From Sesamum alatum (lineage: Eukaryota; Streptophyta; Magnoliopsida; Lamiales; Pedaliaceae), in the NCBI GenBank assembly GCA_034509735.1, contig JACGWO010000006.1, positions 5,409,001 to 5,473,000 on the forward strand: 64,000 bases of DNA, read 5' to 3'. The position numbers and the translations under genes are program-made. This document shows, one piece after another, positions 11,557 to 22,188 of the stretch (positions are counted from its first letter, which is position 1; the number at the start of each line of letters is the position of its first letter). The notes under the pieces were generated by a model. That model searched no databases. It saw only the letters and a program-made list of their open reading frames with translations, and was not told the DNA's origin.

Positions 11557-13386
11557 TTGCTCTGCCTCTTACAAAAACATAGTGATGTATTCGAATGGGG
11601 AAAAGAGGGATCCCCAGGAATACCTTCAGAAGTGATCGAGCACGAGTTGCACGTCATGGATGGGTGCCCGCCTGTTAAGCAAAAGAAGAGGAACTTCGGG
11701 AAAGAAAGAAACCTGATAATAACAGAAGAAATAAAGCGATTACTGGAAGTCGGACACATACGGGAATTACAATTCCCCGAATGGATCGCTAACGTAGTGC
11801 TCGTACCAAAGAAAGGAGGAAAATGGAGGATGCGCGTAGACTTCACCGATTTAAACAGAGCCTGTCCTAAGGACTCGTTTCCGCTCCCTCACGTCGATCA
11901 ACTCGTAGATTCAACTTCAGGATGCGCAAGGCTCAGCGTGTTAGACGCGTACCAAGGCTATAATCAGATAAAGTTAAACTCCAAAAACCAGGAAAAAACC
12001 AGCTTCATCACCGATCATGGATTGTTCTGTTATAATGTCATGCCTTTCGGGTTAATGAACGCTGGGGCCACTTACCAAAGGTTGGTCAACAAGATATTTT
12101 CCAAGCAAATAGGAAAAAATATGGAGGTCTACGTCGACGACATGCTGGTCAAAAGTCACCAAAAAGGAGCAACACTTACTAGATCTCCAAGAATGTTTCA
12201 CCAACCTAAGGGCACACGGGATGAAACTAAACCCTGAAAAATGCGTGTTCGGAGTAGAAGGAGGAAAATTCCTAGGGTACCTAGTAACTCAGAGAGGCAT
12301 CGAAGCCAATCCGGATAAAATCCAGGCTATCCTAGACATGAAGGAGCCCCGAACCATTAAAGAGGTACAGAGATTGACCGGGCGCATCGCCATACTGAAT
12401 CGATTCATATCACGAGCAGCGGACAAAGGGCTGCCCTTCTTCAAAGTTCTAAGGAGCCCAAAAGATTTTCAGTGGGATCAAGAGTGTCGGGAAGCGTTCG
12501 AAGGGCTGAAGACGTACCTAACTAATCTCCCCTATTATCCAAGCCTCAAGAAGGAGAAAGATTGTATGTCTATCTGGCCCTATCTCAAGCCGCCACGAGC
12601 TCCGTCCTCGTAAAGGACCAAGATAGGGTCCACCTACTCGTATACTATGCGAGCCACATGCTGCAAGGAGCTGAGGCTCGATATGAATACCTAGAAAGAC
12701 TGGTGCTCGCCCTTGTATACACGGCTCGAAAACTTCAGCCCTATTTCCTGTCCCACCCTATTACGGTCCTCACCAATCACCCTCTCAAACAAGCCCTCGA
12801 ACGCGGGATCGGGGGACGAATGGTTAAATGGTCGTATGAACTTCATGAGTACGATCTGGAATACAAGGCTCGAACGACGCTAGAGGCACAAACTTTAGCT
12901 GATTTTTTGGTCGAAGCGACGAATGAGGATGAAACCGTCGAAACTTGTTTGATATTGTACGTGGACGGATCATCATCCGAAAAAGGGGCCGGAGGTGGGC
13001 TAGTGTTGATCAATCCGGAAGGGGTAGAAACATGCTTCGCCCTGACATTTGAAGGATTCATGACTAATAATGAAGCGGAGTAGGAAGCGTTGTTAGCAGG
13101 GCTACGGATGGCCGAAGAAGTGGGAGCTCGGAAAATAAGAGCCCACACTGATTCAAAGCTGGTGGTGGAACAAGTGGTCGGGGGATACGAGGCCAAATAT
13201 GATAAGATGATTCGATTGTTGTGCATGATGAAGGAAAGAATAGCGCGATTTGAGTCCTACAAGCTCATCCAAATCCCACGGGAACAGAACACTCGAGAAG
13301 ACTCGCTAGCACTGATGGGGGGAGGAATGCAAGACATAAACACCCCTCAGATCACTTTGTTAAGGGTACGACAGAGGGGAGAATAG
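11557..13386 (+). pseudogene. reverse transcriptase and two RNase H domains of element 1
   Basis: RT motifs include MRVDFTDLNRACPKDSFPLP, FGLMNAGATYQR and the catalytic YVDDMLVKS. A frameshift lies between about 12165 and 12221, the thumb continues in 12221-12613, and a second shift lies near 12560-12613. A gypsy-type RNase H (12562 onward) is followed by a second RNase H starting LYVDGSSSEKGAGGG (about 12955), with an in-frame TAG at 13081-13083 and then HTDSKLVVEQV. The second copy is the plant-type addition typical of Tat elements. Confidence 0.9.
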
Positions 13387-13409
13387 AATAAGCGAAGGAA
13401 GTCTACCAA

Positions 13410-14650
13410 GTGGAGCTTGTATCTTGGATGGACGACGTCAAAAGATACTTGGAATCAAGAAAGATGCCCGACGATACCACTGACGCACGTCGCATCAAGA
13501 AGATATCGTGCAGATTATTCCTAGAAGGAAAATCCTTGTTCAAAAAGTCATTCACGCTGCCCATGCTACGATGTTTGGATCCCAAGGCTGCCCTATGTAT
13601 CATGAAAGAGATCCACAAAGGAAGTTGTGGTAACCATGCGGGAGGACAAAGTCTTGCCATGAAGGTTATGCGGAACGGGTACTTCTGGCCCACCATATGA
13701 AGAGACGCCGAACAAGTGGTCAAAAAGTGTAAGAATTGCCAAAAACACAGCAACATTGATCATAGGCCGGGAGTAAAAATAAAGTACGCCCTCGTGGCCT
13801 GCCCCTTCGACCATTGGGGGATTGACCTAGTAGGGCCTTTTCCCCCCGCACGAGGACAAAAGAAATTCCTAATTGTGGTCATGGATCACTTCACGAAATG
13901 GGTGGAAGCAGAAGCCATAGCTCAAACCACAGAAACCGAAGTAATAAAGTTCGTATGGAGAAACCTGGTCTGCCAATTTAGAATACCACAGACAATCACC
14001 ACGGATAACGGTACACAGTTTAAAGGCAAAAGGTTTCGGCAATGGTGTTGGGACAAGAAGATCAAACAAATCTTCACCTCAGTAGGAAACCCAAAAGCTA
14101 ACAGCCAAACGGAAGTGGTCAATCGAATATTGCTTCAAACCTTAAAGGCTCGGCTGGGAAAAGCAAGAACAGGATGGGTCGAAGAAATTCCCGAAGTATT
14201 GTGGGCGTATTGAACCACACCTCGATCCAGTATGAGAGAAACCCTTTTCTGCTCACATACGGGTCAGAGGCCGTGATCCCGGCGGAAATAAAGATACAAA
14301 CAATCCGAACCCTCCTCTACGATGACGAGCTCAATGGGGAGCATAGGCAGTACAAGCTTGATACGGTAGAAGAAGCCCGAGAACCCGCCCGGGCCAAAAT
14401 GGAGAATTATAGAAGAAGGATATTGCGCCTATATAACTCGAAGGTAAGAGAGAGGATGCTACAGGTCGGGGACCTGGTGCTCCGGAGGGTCGAGGTGCAG
14501 AAGGCGATAGGAAAACTGGACCCACAGTGGGAGGGGCCCTACAAGATCAAGAGGATCCTAAGGAAAGGAACCTATGAGTTGGAGGGAATAAAAGGCGAAA
14601 CCGTCCCTCGTACTTGGAGTATTGGAAACCTCAAGAAATTCTACTGTTGA
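13410..14650 (+). pseudogene. integrase of element 1
   Basis: The N-terminal zinc-binding region (GNHAGGQ, then CKNCQKH) is split by an in-frame TGA at 13698-13700. The catalytic core shows the first Asp in GIDLVGPFPP, the second in TTDNGTQFKG and the Glu in NSQTEVVNR. A frameshift near 14200 separates the core from the C-terminal part (14174-14650), which has LQVGDLVLRR and PQWEGPYK as in gypsy integrases. Integration activity is not expected from this copy. Confidence 0.9.
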
Positions 14651-14722
14651 AAGTCTGAGTATCAAAGAACTACATTTAACTCCCTCTTGTCCTAAAGAAA
14701 GATAGATTGTATCTTTTGGTAT

Positions 14723-15178
14723 AAAGGCATAAAGGGCCTCGAAATATCGGCCCCTCGAATAAACTTCATTAAATCTCTCAAAGGCATAAGGGGCCTTGAA
14801 ATCTCGGCCCTCTCGAATAAACTTCGTTAAATCTCTCAAAGGAATAAGGGACCTTGAAATCTCGGCCCCTCGAATAAACTTCATTAAATCTCTCAAAGGC
14901 ATAAGGGGCCTCGAAATCTCGGCCCCTCGAATAAACTTGTTTAATCTCTCAAAGGCATAAGGGGCCTCGAAATCTTGGCCCCTCAAATAAACTTCGTTAA
15001 ATCTCTCAAAGGCATAAGGGGCCTCGAAATCTCGGCCCCTCAAATAAACCCCGTTAAATCTCTCAAAGGCATAAAGGGCCTCGAAATCTCGGCCCCTCGA
15101 ATAAACTTCGTCGCAGCTCTCAAATGCATAAGGGACATCGAAATCTCGGCCCCTCAAAGTAAACCTCGACTCCTCAAA
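14723..15178 (+). repeat. 57-bp tandem array in element 1, about 8 units
   Basis: Each unit reads AAAGGCATAAGGGGCCTCG..., and the next starts 57 bp on (19 codons, so the minus strand stays open as a repetitive reading frame). Each unit contains a dyad AGGGGCC-(10 nt)-GGCCCCT. Some units carry one mismatch in the stem. The array lies between the integrase stop and the antisense gene. Confidence 0.9.
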
Positions 15179-15542
15179 AGTTAAAACTCTCCAAGTATGT
15201 AGGAGAACCTTGGGAGAAATCCTTTGGCTCCCCATAATAAAATTCCTCAAAAAGGATTTTTTAGAGCTTTGGCATCACCAGGACAAAGTTAATTGAGGCA
15301 GGACGAACAAAGGTTTTTTGAAAAGGCTCCAGTTTCCTGAAAAACCTTGCTAAAACTTTCGTTGGAAGAAGAAATACTTCATAACTTTTGCAATTCGTCT
15401 CAAAAGAAACATGTCGATCTCATTATCACGAGAGGTGGAAAAGATGGAAAGGAAGACTGCATCGATTGAAACATAACAAAATAGGCCCATACAAAAACGT
15501 CATTACAAAAATGATCAAGGGAGTCGGCTAAAACAAAAAAAG

Positions 15543-17270
15543 CTACTCCGAAGGACCTACACCCCCAATCCTACCAAACCCATCCGCCCTCATGTCCAGA
15601 AAGTCGAAGTCAAAATCCGGAGGAAGATTGCCCAAGTTCTTGAATTGCTCAGCACAGACCGTGAAGCCGTCAGCATAGAACGAAGAGCCCTGTCTGAACA
15701 CCTCCTCGGCATATTCAGGGGAAACCTTGTAAGCAGCAACAACGGTAGAGTGGCCAACCTGCAAGCCTTCTTCATGACCCCTCGAATACGACTGAAGGGA
15801 AGTGGTACGAAGGGACTCCATCTCCATCGCCTGCACGGACATTTGACGATCCTTTTCTTCCAACTGAGTCTTCAGCAAAGATATCTCCCCCTGAAACTTG
15901 GACTCCTAGTCTGCTAGTTGTTTCTTCAAAGACTCCACTTGGATACGACCCCCTTTGAGTTGGGACAAGGCGACTTCAAGGTTGGCCCTCATCTTATTGT
16001 ATCACTCGATCATTGCCATAACTATCGGAGGCATATGAAACAAAAAAAATGAACGAGGCAAGCAAAAAATAAAACGCGACTGAGATAGAAAAAGAAGATA
16101 GGGATAAAACTGCCAGGTTCTACCATAGCATTCTGAGACAGTATCAGATGCCCTAAGCTCTCCATGGATCGACCAAACAGAAACTCCACGTAGCCTTTAT
16201 TCGCCACCTTGCACATGTTAGATACCCCAGCCTTCGGATTGAATTGAGGGGTTATCATCGGCAAAGGGAAGGAGGCGGAGGCGGCCGCTTGAGTAGGACC
16301 GGATGGAGGGACCTCTTCCACCTGAGGGGCCTCCTCAATGCGTGGCCTCTTTTGGGAACTAGATCCCACTTCGAATGGCGGCACGAACGGTGCAGAAGAA
16401 GGAGTCGGAGTCGTACGAGAAAGCGATCGACCCTGACCACTTGATTGGATGTCGGAAGGAGTGGCCGACGCTGACCTCGTGCTCGAAGAAGACAGGGGGT
16501 TCGAAGGCACGTTCTCCGGAAGGAACTTGCAAACGGCGGATCGGTTCATCATAGTCTCTGCAAGAAAATGTTAAAATACCAAAATAAAAAATAGAAAAGT
16601 ACGAAAACCACGGAAGTATACTTACGAAGGCGGAAGTAACGACTCTCAGGCCCCGTGCAAGTGTCAGGAACAGGATGAAGCCCTGCCAATATCAAAAGAT
16701 CCTCCTCCACCAAGGCCTTAGCCTTAAAACCATGGTCAAGAAGACCTGCGGCCTTTACCCTCTCCCTAACCAAATCAAAATTTATAGAAGGCAAATCATT
16801 CAAAGAAGACCGCCAGACCAGAGGAACTTCCTATTCAGCCTTTCGGACAAAGAAACAATGATTTTTTCAAGCACCATAAGAAGAGGGTTTGTCATGGATG
16901 AACATCAAACCTGGACGAGGGGAGAAGTGAAAGAAACATTCCCCCGGGGTGAGTCTTGGGGAGAAAACACCTAGGAAGTTCTCGACAGTGGGTTCAATGT
17001 GGTAAAGCTGACAGCACAAAAGAAACCCGACCACTAGCCTATAGGAATTGGGATTTAGCTGACTTGGAGGGGTTCCTAAGGTCACTAAAAGATCGACCAA
17101 AAATGGGTGGAGGGGAAAACGAAGCCCAGAAACGCACTAAGCTGTGTACACAATCACTTACACCCAGGAGGAGGACTATTGGCCTGCTGGTACTCTATGG
17201 GGGTTAGGATCTCAAATCCCTCGGGAAGACCCAGAAGGTTAATGATCTTCACCACGGATTTGGAAGACAT
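15543..17270 (-). pseudogene. antisense spliced gene of the Tat element (plant 'gypsy type transposon' protein)
   Basis: Read on the minus strand from an ATG at 17270. A short first exon (MSSKSVVKIINLLGLPEG...) ends at a GTAAGT donor. The next block has PPSQLNPNSYRLVVGF and HIEPTVENFLGVFSP, resembling the 'putative gypsy type transposon' domain (Pfam Transposase_28, from memory). After YFRL a GTAAGT donor (about 16626) and a TTTTCTTGCAG acceptor (about 16563) lead into MMNRSAVCKFL; a third intron starts at ATG|GTAGAA near 16120. The C-terminus is a coiled-coil-like segment (LKTQLEEKDRQM) ending at 15543. At least two in-frame stops (about 15988 and 15906) break it. Its function is unknown; extra antisense ORFs of this kind are known for the Tat lineage. 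Confidence 0.7.
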
Positions 17271-17929
17271 TTTTGGGGTCAGGGAAGAAATCACGTCGAA
17301 ACTGTCGAGGGAAATTTCATTGGCCGAAGAAGAGGAAATTTCTTTTTGAGGATGAAGCTCTGGTGCGACGGGTCATCTTTCCTCTGATTTTTTGCGGTAG
17401 AGAGTGAGTAGTGGGAGGAGGCGATGAGAAAGAAGAATCGGAGGATGTCCAATCGGAGGTAGTATAGCCACAGTCCATGAACTACGCAGGTCGCACATCC
17501 ATTACAGACACGTCTCAGAAACCACACAAAAAGGGGAGAAGAAAAAAAAGAAGAGTACCTTGAATGATCGGGGAAGACGAAGGAGCAGTGTACAGGGAGG
17601 AAGAAGAAGTGCTATGGGACTTGACAAAGAAGTGCTGAAGAAGAAACCTCCCTGCATGCACTCACAAATATATATTGCGTAAAGAAAAGGTGAAAAGGTG
17701 CAGTAAAAGGGCACACGTCCAGGAGAGAGAAGGGTGAAAGTTGAAACGGCAGATAGGGGTAAGACACGTGCAACAAACCTGTGGTGAAAAAGGCGGTAAA
17801 CTTAGACAGGGTAATCATTATAGTGGATAGGGGTAAAATGCGAATAGGCGAAAGTAAAACTCTAGGAGGCCGCCAAAAAACCCATTCAATTTTTTCAAAA
17901 GTTCCTTCCCGCCTAAAAAATTACGCGTC

Positions 17930-17944
17930 AAGGAACTTGGGGGA
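17930..17944 (+). other. polypurine tract of element 1
   Basis: AAGGAACTTGGGGGAC lies immediately 5' of the TGATTATG start of the 3' LTR, as expected for plus-strand priming. Confidence 0.8.
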
Positions 17945-18419
17945 CTGATTATGTGGGCAAGGGATGAGATACGAGGGAAATCAACGAAGGAAGAGCTATG
18001 AAGGATCTTGTGGGAATGGACTCGTAAGAAGAAAGATCCGAATCTAGTCAGCAGTACCCCCCGATGCTCCAAGGGGGCAACCAGACAGGCTCGAATGGAG
18101 AGGGTGCGACCTCGTAAGAGAGGGCCTCGTCTTTTACCAAGGGGCAACCAGACAGGCATGAATGGAGTGGTGGCAACCTCGTAAGAGAGGAACTCGTACT
18201 TGTTTATGTCGAGGCACTATAATTTCACAAGATCCCCGAAAATTCGAAAAAAAATCTCGAGGAGGATCTGACAAAAGATATCGTACGAGGCCGTATTAGA
18301 AGTAGATGAGAATACGAGCCCTTGCCCAAACCTAGCTATAAATACCCCCTCTCTTGGCCAAAAGAGGGGACTCACACATCAATCCATCTAAAGGAGTGAA
18401 ATAAGATCCCACCACATCA
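17945..18419 (+). repeat. 3' LTR of element 1
   Basis: 475 bp, TG...CA, with the same internal 66-bp duplication and TATA box as the 5' LTR. It is followed directly by the GATAT duplicate. By eye there are about 25-30 differences from the 5' LTR, including small indels. Confidence 0.92.
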
Positions 18420-18424
18420 GATAT

Positions 18425-19324
18425 ATATAGATATAGATATAAAATATAGATATGGATATAAATATAGACAATATTTTCAAAATCGAATCGAACAAGTTCC
18501 TGGGTCACTAGTTCAAATCAATTGGACCGGATTGAAAGAACTAATAGACTCGGACTATACGATATATATATATATGCAGTGTAGCATATTAATAAGTATT
18601 ATATATTAATAGATTAGGGTAAAAAATATTTAAATAAAAAAGTTTAAGAATTTTCAAATTAAATTCCATTCAACCAAACAATAATAATAATTTCAAAATT
18701 CTTTTAAAAGGAAATACAAAAAAATAAATCCAAAAATTTATTAAATTAATACAAGCATTATATAAGATAAAATAATTTATTTTCCATATTTCAAAACTAA
18801 ATTAAAACTTGAATTATATTAATAATTAACAAACAACTTTACTAAAAATTAAAAAATATAAACTAATATCGCGCCAACTCCTTTTCCTTCTTCACTACCC
18901 CACCAACCCCCTCGGCTTCCACTCCCCTACCCTCACCCGTCCCTTTCCTTTTCTACCTCACCAACTCCATATCCTTCTTTCCCCCGCCCTCCACCTCAAC
19001 TTTCCTTCTTCTCTCCCCCTACCATCGCTCCTTTCCTTCTTCTCAGTTTTTGCCCACCTTCATTCGCACACAACCAGCTCCACTCACACCACTGGCGCCG
19101 CAACTCTCACACCAATTCCATTCGAACCATCCGATGCCATCTCCTTTCTTCTTCTCTTTCCTTTTTAAATGTGAGCTGACATCTGAGTCGATCGATTTTG
19201 GCCGAATTTCACTGGTTTCTTTGGATTTTGACCGTTCATGTCGGCTTTGACCATCCCGACTCTTATACTCATACTGGACTGGCCTTAGGTTCGATTTACG
19301 GTCGAACCAGCCTGTTCGATCCGG
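18425..19324. other. unassigned insert with a pyrimidine-rich GC stretch
   Basis: No gene is recognised. 18425-18880 is AT-rich. 18870-19070 is strongly C/T-rich on the plus strand. 19230-19320 has several TTCGA-type short inverted motifs. A 66-codon open frame at 19050-19250 has a plausible start but no recognisable domain. The tract looks like a plant 5' untranslated region and could be a captured gene end, but this is only an impression. Confidence 0.4.
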
Positions 19325-20245
19325 ATTTAAAAATATGGATATAGATATTGATTAACCAGTTAGTACACATCAATTTGGTTGTCTGGGTGGTGTAGTTGGT
19401 TATCACGCTAGTCTCACACACTAGAGGTCCCCGGTTCGAACCCGGGCTCAGACATCTATTTTCATACTTAATTATTGTTTATAAATTTAAATAAAAAGAT
19501 ACAAATTTTGAATCACCAACTAGTTAGTACCTGTGTCAAGGCAACAGATAATTGTATTTTTAATAAAATAAAAAAATATATCAATTATTTTAAATTTGAA
19601 ATATAAAACTAAATAAATAATAAATCATATAAAACCTAAATTTAAAGTAATTACTAAGTATAAAAATACAAAAGTGCATTGAATGTAAAAATAAATTTAA
19701 ACTTTTTTACTAACTAATTATCTAAAGTAATAAGTGAATCTTTTGGATAAAGGGAAATAATGAATATGTGTTTTAATATAAACAATGATATGTGCTTCAA
19801 AATAAAAATAAATAAGGTAAACAATTACCTAAATAAAAAATAAAATAACTTTATTTCATTAAGTGGCAAACTAAAATTCAAATGCTACCATAAAGCAAAT
19901 ATGTGCTTTAAGAATAAATAAATAAAAGTTATAAATAATTTATATTTTAAAACAAAATGAGTAGTTAATAATAATTAGAAGAAGAGGACAAATAGGAGAG
20001 ATTCATCATTATTGAAATGTCATGACAACATTCTTGAGTAATAATTATTCTAATCCATTTCTTTAGTGCAATAACTAACCAACCAAATTAATAAGGTTAG
20101 AGTTTTGGAATAAAACATAAAACTAAAGAAATTACGTCTTATTGAGATATAAAAATGCAAAATAAACATTAAACTTATCAATAAATATTAAGTTGTAAAT
20201 CATTTACATTACTATTGATATGAAATACATTCATGTACATACTGG
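19325..20245 (+). repeat. tRNA-Val-bearing repeat family A, copy 3
   Basis: A complete-looking copy: GATATAGATATTGATTAACC, then tRNA-Val, then the AT-rich body, ending with TACAT-TC-ATGTA and CATACTGG|T. Homology to copy 2 continues past 20245 into a shared flank and MITE, so the exact 3' boundary is uncertain. Confidence 0.65.
19381..19454 (+). tRNA. tRNA-Val(CAC), intact-looking, inside a repeat
   Basis: A full cloverleaf is visible. The acceptor is GTCTGGG with CTCAGAC (one G-U pair), followed by discriminator A. The anticodon stem CTAGT/ACTAG encloses loop CTCACAC with anticodon CAC. The T arm is CCCGG-TTCGAAC-CCGGG. The A box and the B box GGTTCGAACCC are canonical, and there is no intron. 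It is 74 nt with the discriminator. Two decayed relatives at 751 and 4570 sit in the same repeat context, so this may be a tRNA gene spread by a repeat, or the youngest copy of a tRNA-derived head. Whether it is expressed is unknown. Confidence 0.85.
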
Positions 20246-20434
20246 TTTCACCATCATTTTTTAAAAATAATTGTACAATATTTGAGAATTCTCATTTTCA
20301 TTATTTCACCAAATGAAATATAAGCACATTGAGAAATGTGAAGATAGAAAGAGAAATCTTTCGGCTGGTGTAGCAAAATATTTTACAGCCTTATAATTTA
20401 CTTTATGTTGCTTTTGCAAACCCATTATTTATAG

Positions 20435-20945
20435 GGATAATCACATTGCTTTGAGGTATGATATAATTACACGTAAATTCTTTGTGATTTAAAAAATTGC
20501 AATTAGTACCCCTGGGGGTTACTTCCATCTAACAAATAGGTCACATCGTTAATTAAAATTCACCAAATTTGTTGATATTAACAAAAAAACTTTTAATTAA
20601 AATTCATATTTGCCATCGATTGGCTTATTACTGACCTATTGCAGGTTAAATAAATTTTTTCTAATTAAACTACCCTTGTAAGGGTTAATAATTCCTCGCA
20701 TGTATTTACGTGTGAAGATTTATAATGCTAGTTTGATCATAAAAAGATTTGTTTGACCTGCAATAAGTCAGTAATAAATCAATTGGAGGTAAATATATAT
20801 TTTCATTCATTTTTTTTTTTGTTAATCAACAAATTTGAGAAATTTTGACTAATATCGGACTTATTTGTTAGAAAAAAACAAATTTAAAAAACATTAGATG
20901 TAATTTTTTAAACCACAACGTTCTGAGTATTATTACACCAAATCA
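20435..20945. mobile_element. foldback MITE of the 'tgtaattacacgt' family, right end lost
   Basis: The left arm (GGGATAATCACATTGC, then TATAATTACACGTAAAT and 'gtacccctgggg') is mirrored by the right arm ('acattagatgtaatttttt', 'tattattacaccaaat'). The outermost right arm (GTGATTATCCC type) is missing. The sequence breaks at about 20945 and the calreticulin fragment follows 16 bp later. Related copies lie at 30744 and 54339. Confidence 0.7.
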
Positions 20946-20960
20946 CTTGATAGAGTGAAG

Positions 20961-21060
20961 TTCCATGTGAGACTGACCAGCTAACTCATGTCTATACTTT
21001 CATCCTCCACCCTTATGCTACTCACAGCATCCTCATTGACAATGTGGACAAGTAGACTGG
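20961..21060 (+). pseudogene. calreticulin exon-4 fragment
   Basis: A gapless 100-bp match to 34481-34580 within exon 4 of the calreticulin gene in this window, with 9 differences by my count (91% identity). It covers the [16 protein letters not shown]...DNVEKQTG coding stretch and has an in-frame stop where CAG became TAG. Homology stops sharply at both ends inside the exon, so no intron evidence separates DNA capture from retrocopying. It sits between two MITEs. Confidence 0.92.
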
Positions 21061-21252
21061 CAATGTTACCAGTTGCTTCAACAAAATGGGATTCTATTCT
21101 TGTGGGAAAAAATGAGTATCCATTATGTTTGTTTTTGTTTTCGTTTTAGGATCCATTATGTTTGTTTTTATTTTCGGCTCATGTTCGAGATGGGCCGAAA
21201 CATGCCCAATGTTTGGGCTCTATCAGAGACACTTTATCTTGGTATTTTTTGC

Positions 21253-21677
21253 GGGTAAATTACAGCCACCTCTCCTGAGGTTTGACATAATTACAAATAT
21301 CCTCTCGTTATTTTAAAAATTATAAATACTCCCTAAGGTTTGTAATTTTTAATCAAAGGCCTGAAATTGACCATTTTGCCTTTTAATTTTTAGTTTAAAT
21401 TATAGAAAAATTAACTGAGGCAAATTGCGTTAGTGCTCCTCTGTGTAAAAAACTTAAGAAATATTTCCCTACGCATTATAATAAAAAAAATTCAAAAAAT
21501 TTTAAGAATAATTCAGTTTGTGTAAGGGTATTTCGGTCAGTTCACCCAAAAAATGGATGAAAATGGGTTATTTGTTAGACGGTTACAAACTTCAGGGGGG
21601 TATTTGTAATTTTTCAAAACAACGAGAGGGTATTTGTAATTATGTCAAACCTCAGGAGAGGTAGCTGTAATTTACCC
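21253..21677. mobile_element. Mutator-like foldback MITE ('gggtaaattac' family)
   Basis: Inverted arms of about 60 bp: GGGTAAATTACAGCCACCTC on the left and the matching ...GGTAGCTGTAATTTACCC on the right. It is flanked by ATTTTTTG (8 of 9 bases shared, 21244-21252 and 21678-21686). No coding region. Family members lie at 24452 and 44717. Confidence 0.85.
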
Positions 21678-22188
21678 ATTTTTTGTTGATTTAGCTCGTT
21701 CCCAAATGCAAGCCAAATACTCACAAATCATTTTCAGTTCACCTACAAACAAAATAATATATATCTATATATGTGTGTATATATAAAAGAGACATGATTT
21801 GAAAATAAACATTGAATTTTGTCCCTCAAGGTACAAAATCAAAACACACAACACCTATTTTATGCTATTTTAAGTTATCTCCAAAAACAAATCCAAACAC
21901 ACATTATTTTCAACACATACTTATTTATCTCTATTTTTTCTCTTTTCATCTTCGTAAAACAAAACAAAACACTTCAAAAATAAAAAGATTGAGTCGGCAT
22001 GCTCTAATCTCGTCTTCTCAAGAGTTTAAGAACATTTCATTATCTAATATAATAATACGCATTGTTACTAATATTGTACAAAACATGAATCCCCCATCAC
22101 TCACAAATCAAAATTAATCAGAAAATAGACACCAATCAAAATAGACACCATCTTCATTTCCCATTTGCTAAGGCCATGTTCTTTTGAG

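Larger units (their letters stand above)
8936..18419 (+). mobile_element. Tat-lineage Ty3/gypsy LTR retrotransposon (element 1), 9.48 kb
   Basis: Order: 5' LTR, PBS, gag, protease, reverse transcriptase, gypsy RNase H, second RNase H, integrase, tandem array, antisense gene, PPT, 3' LTR. The target duplicates GATAT lie at 8931-8935 and 18420-18424. The 3' LTR begins TGATTATGTGGG; the 5' LTR begins TAATTAATGTGGG, so its first G has mutated to A. Two RNase H domains in tandem before a zinc-binding integrase, plus an antisense ORF between pol and the 3' LTR, are recognised traits of the plant Tat group. The LTRs differ at roughly 5-6% of positions by eye. In-frame stops and frameshifts inactivate the coding region. 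Confidence 0.93.

Noticed and set aside
14558..15250. A 230-codon open frame on the minus strand across the 57-bp array
   Set aside because: It stays open because the unit length is a multiple of three. The product is purely repetitive, with no domain and no promoter evidence.
20961..21060. Processed (retro) pseudogene of calreticulin
   Set aside because: The match lies within a single exon, so there is no evidence of intron loss, poly-A tail or target duplicates. It is called only a fragment.
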